Shown one piece after another: positions 6,485 through 7,033 of a stretch of DNA of 7,033 nucleotides. The notes beneath the pieces were generated by a model. It did not search any database. It had not been told where the DNA came from and worked only from the letters and a program-made list of their open reading frames with translations. The translations under genes and the position numbers were made by a program. Positions within the stretch are counted from its first letter, which is position 1. Every line of letters starts with the position of its first letter. This DNA is from Thiotrichaceae bacterium. GTDB lineage: Bacteria; Pseudomonadota; Gammaproteobacteria; Thiotrichales; Thiotrichaceae. Location of the stretch: NCBI GenBank assembly GCA_027008885.1, contig JALVDQ010000450.1:1-7033 (forward strand), written 5' to 3'.

Positions 6485-7033
6485 TCAAACTTTTTTAAAA
6501 AGAAAGCTGAGAGTAAACAAAAACGAAATAAAACTACCCAATAAACTTAACAGCAGAGCACCTGTTTTTCTTAATACGCGAATGCTTCCCAGTGCTGATT
6601 TGCCGAGCAGTTTAAACAGACCTTTTGTTTTTGTGCCGTATTTTAAGCTGACTTTTTCAAGTCGGCGCAAATCATCTGTTGTCTCTACATATTTAAGCAA
6701 GTGAACGGTGTCAGCCACAGAGCTTGCCTTACGAATTGTATTGACATGATTTGCAACCTCCTGAAGTGGTTTTAAGGCTTCAGGATGATATGCCTGTTTT
6801 GCGGCACGGCGCAGATTTTTTAAGCCCTTTCCACTTTTTGCAATGCGTGTAAATAATCGCCAGTCAAAAATATTACGTCCCAGTTTGAGCAGATATTTCT
6901 GAAATCTCAAGGTGATTCTCTGTGTTTTCGCGGCGAGCTTGAGCATTGAAGTTCCCGCTTTGGCTGGTGCTGTTGAACCCAAAGAGCCAACCGTCATGGC
7001 GGTCAAACCGATGCCAACACCAGAGAGTGCGAC
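6485..7033 (-). CDS. Membrane-associated protein of unknown function, C-terminal part (runs off right edge)
   Basis: The frame is open from the window edge (first codon GTC at 7033-7031) to TGA at 6487-6485, giving 182 visible residues. The TTG at 7006 is an internal codon: the nine codons before it (VALSGVGIG) continue the same Gly-rich hydrophobic stretch, so the real start lies beyond the window. The visible part has an apolar Gly/Ala/Thr segment (about 1-25), a strongly basic region with amphipathic-looking helices rich in Lys/Arg/Leu (about 30-150), and a C-terminal hydrophobic helix (GALLLSLLGSFISFLFTLSF) ending in FKKV. Apolar segments at both ends of a basic middle suggest a membrane protein or a membrane-anchored domain. 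I do not recognise a named family; the general look resembles conserved hypothetical proteins of gammaproteobacteria, a weak impression. It is 208 bp upstream of sucA, which has its own promoter, so a functional link to sucAB is not implied. No clear terminator follows it. Confidence 0.75.
   Translation of the reverse strand, partial: VALSGVGIGLTAMTVGSLGSTAPAKAGTSMLKLAAKTQRITLRFQKYLLKLGRNIFDWRLFTRIAKSGKGLKNLRRAAKQAYHPEALKPLQEVANHVNTIRKASSVADTVHLLKYVETTDDLRRLEKVSLKYGTKTKGLFKLLGKSALGSIRVLRKTGALLLSLLGSFISFLFTLSFLFKKV

Overview
All the convincing genes in this window lie on the minus strand, so the biological order runs from right to left. The base composition is moderate and leans AT-rich between genes. 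The two 2-oxoglutarate dehydrogenase subunits look proteobacterial, most likely gammaproteobacterial. The exported rhodanese next to a TauE/SafE carrier fits an organism that handles reduced sulfur compounds. The genus cannot be read from the sequence, and the taxonomic assignment is an inference from protein style only.

Layout from right to left: (1) 7033-6485, the C-terminal 182 codons of a membrane-associated protein of unknown function that runs off the right edge. (2) 6484-6277, a 208-bp AT-rich gap with a good sigma70-type promoter (TTGACA, 17-bp spacer, TAAAAG) and an orphan AGGAGG. (3) 6276-3391 sucA (E1) and 3348-2116 sucB (E2) of the 2-oxoglutarate dehydrogenase complex, followed by a strong, possibly bidirectional hairpin terminator at about 2037-2090. 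No E3, succinate dehydrogenase or succinyl-CoA synthetase gene adjoins them here. (4) 2011-1205, a TauE/SafE-family permease. The longer start at 2077 lies inside the terminator stem and is rejected. (5) 1204-1058, a 147-bp gap with two inverted repeats and a possible 29-codon leader ORF whose stop overlaps the next start (TAATG). (6) 1057-323, an exported single-domain rhodanese with a C-x2-C-N-G-P-W-C active-site region and an extra C-P-P-F-C motif. (7) 326-1, the first 108 codons of a single-pass membrane protein that overlaps the rhodanese stop by 4 bp (ATGA) and runs off the left edge.

The window therefore has two functional blocks. One is an ordinary sucAB operon for the TCA-cycle step from 2-oxoglutarate to succinyl-CoA. 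The other is a possible sulfur-related group: a permease for a sulfur-type anion, a periplasmic sulfurtransferase and a coupled membrane protein. The sucAB genes look routine. The least described part is the rhodanese with its coupled membrane partner and the structured leader in front of it. I see no CRISPR array, tRNA, rRNA, insertion sequence or attachment site.
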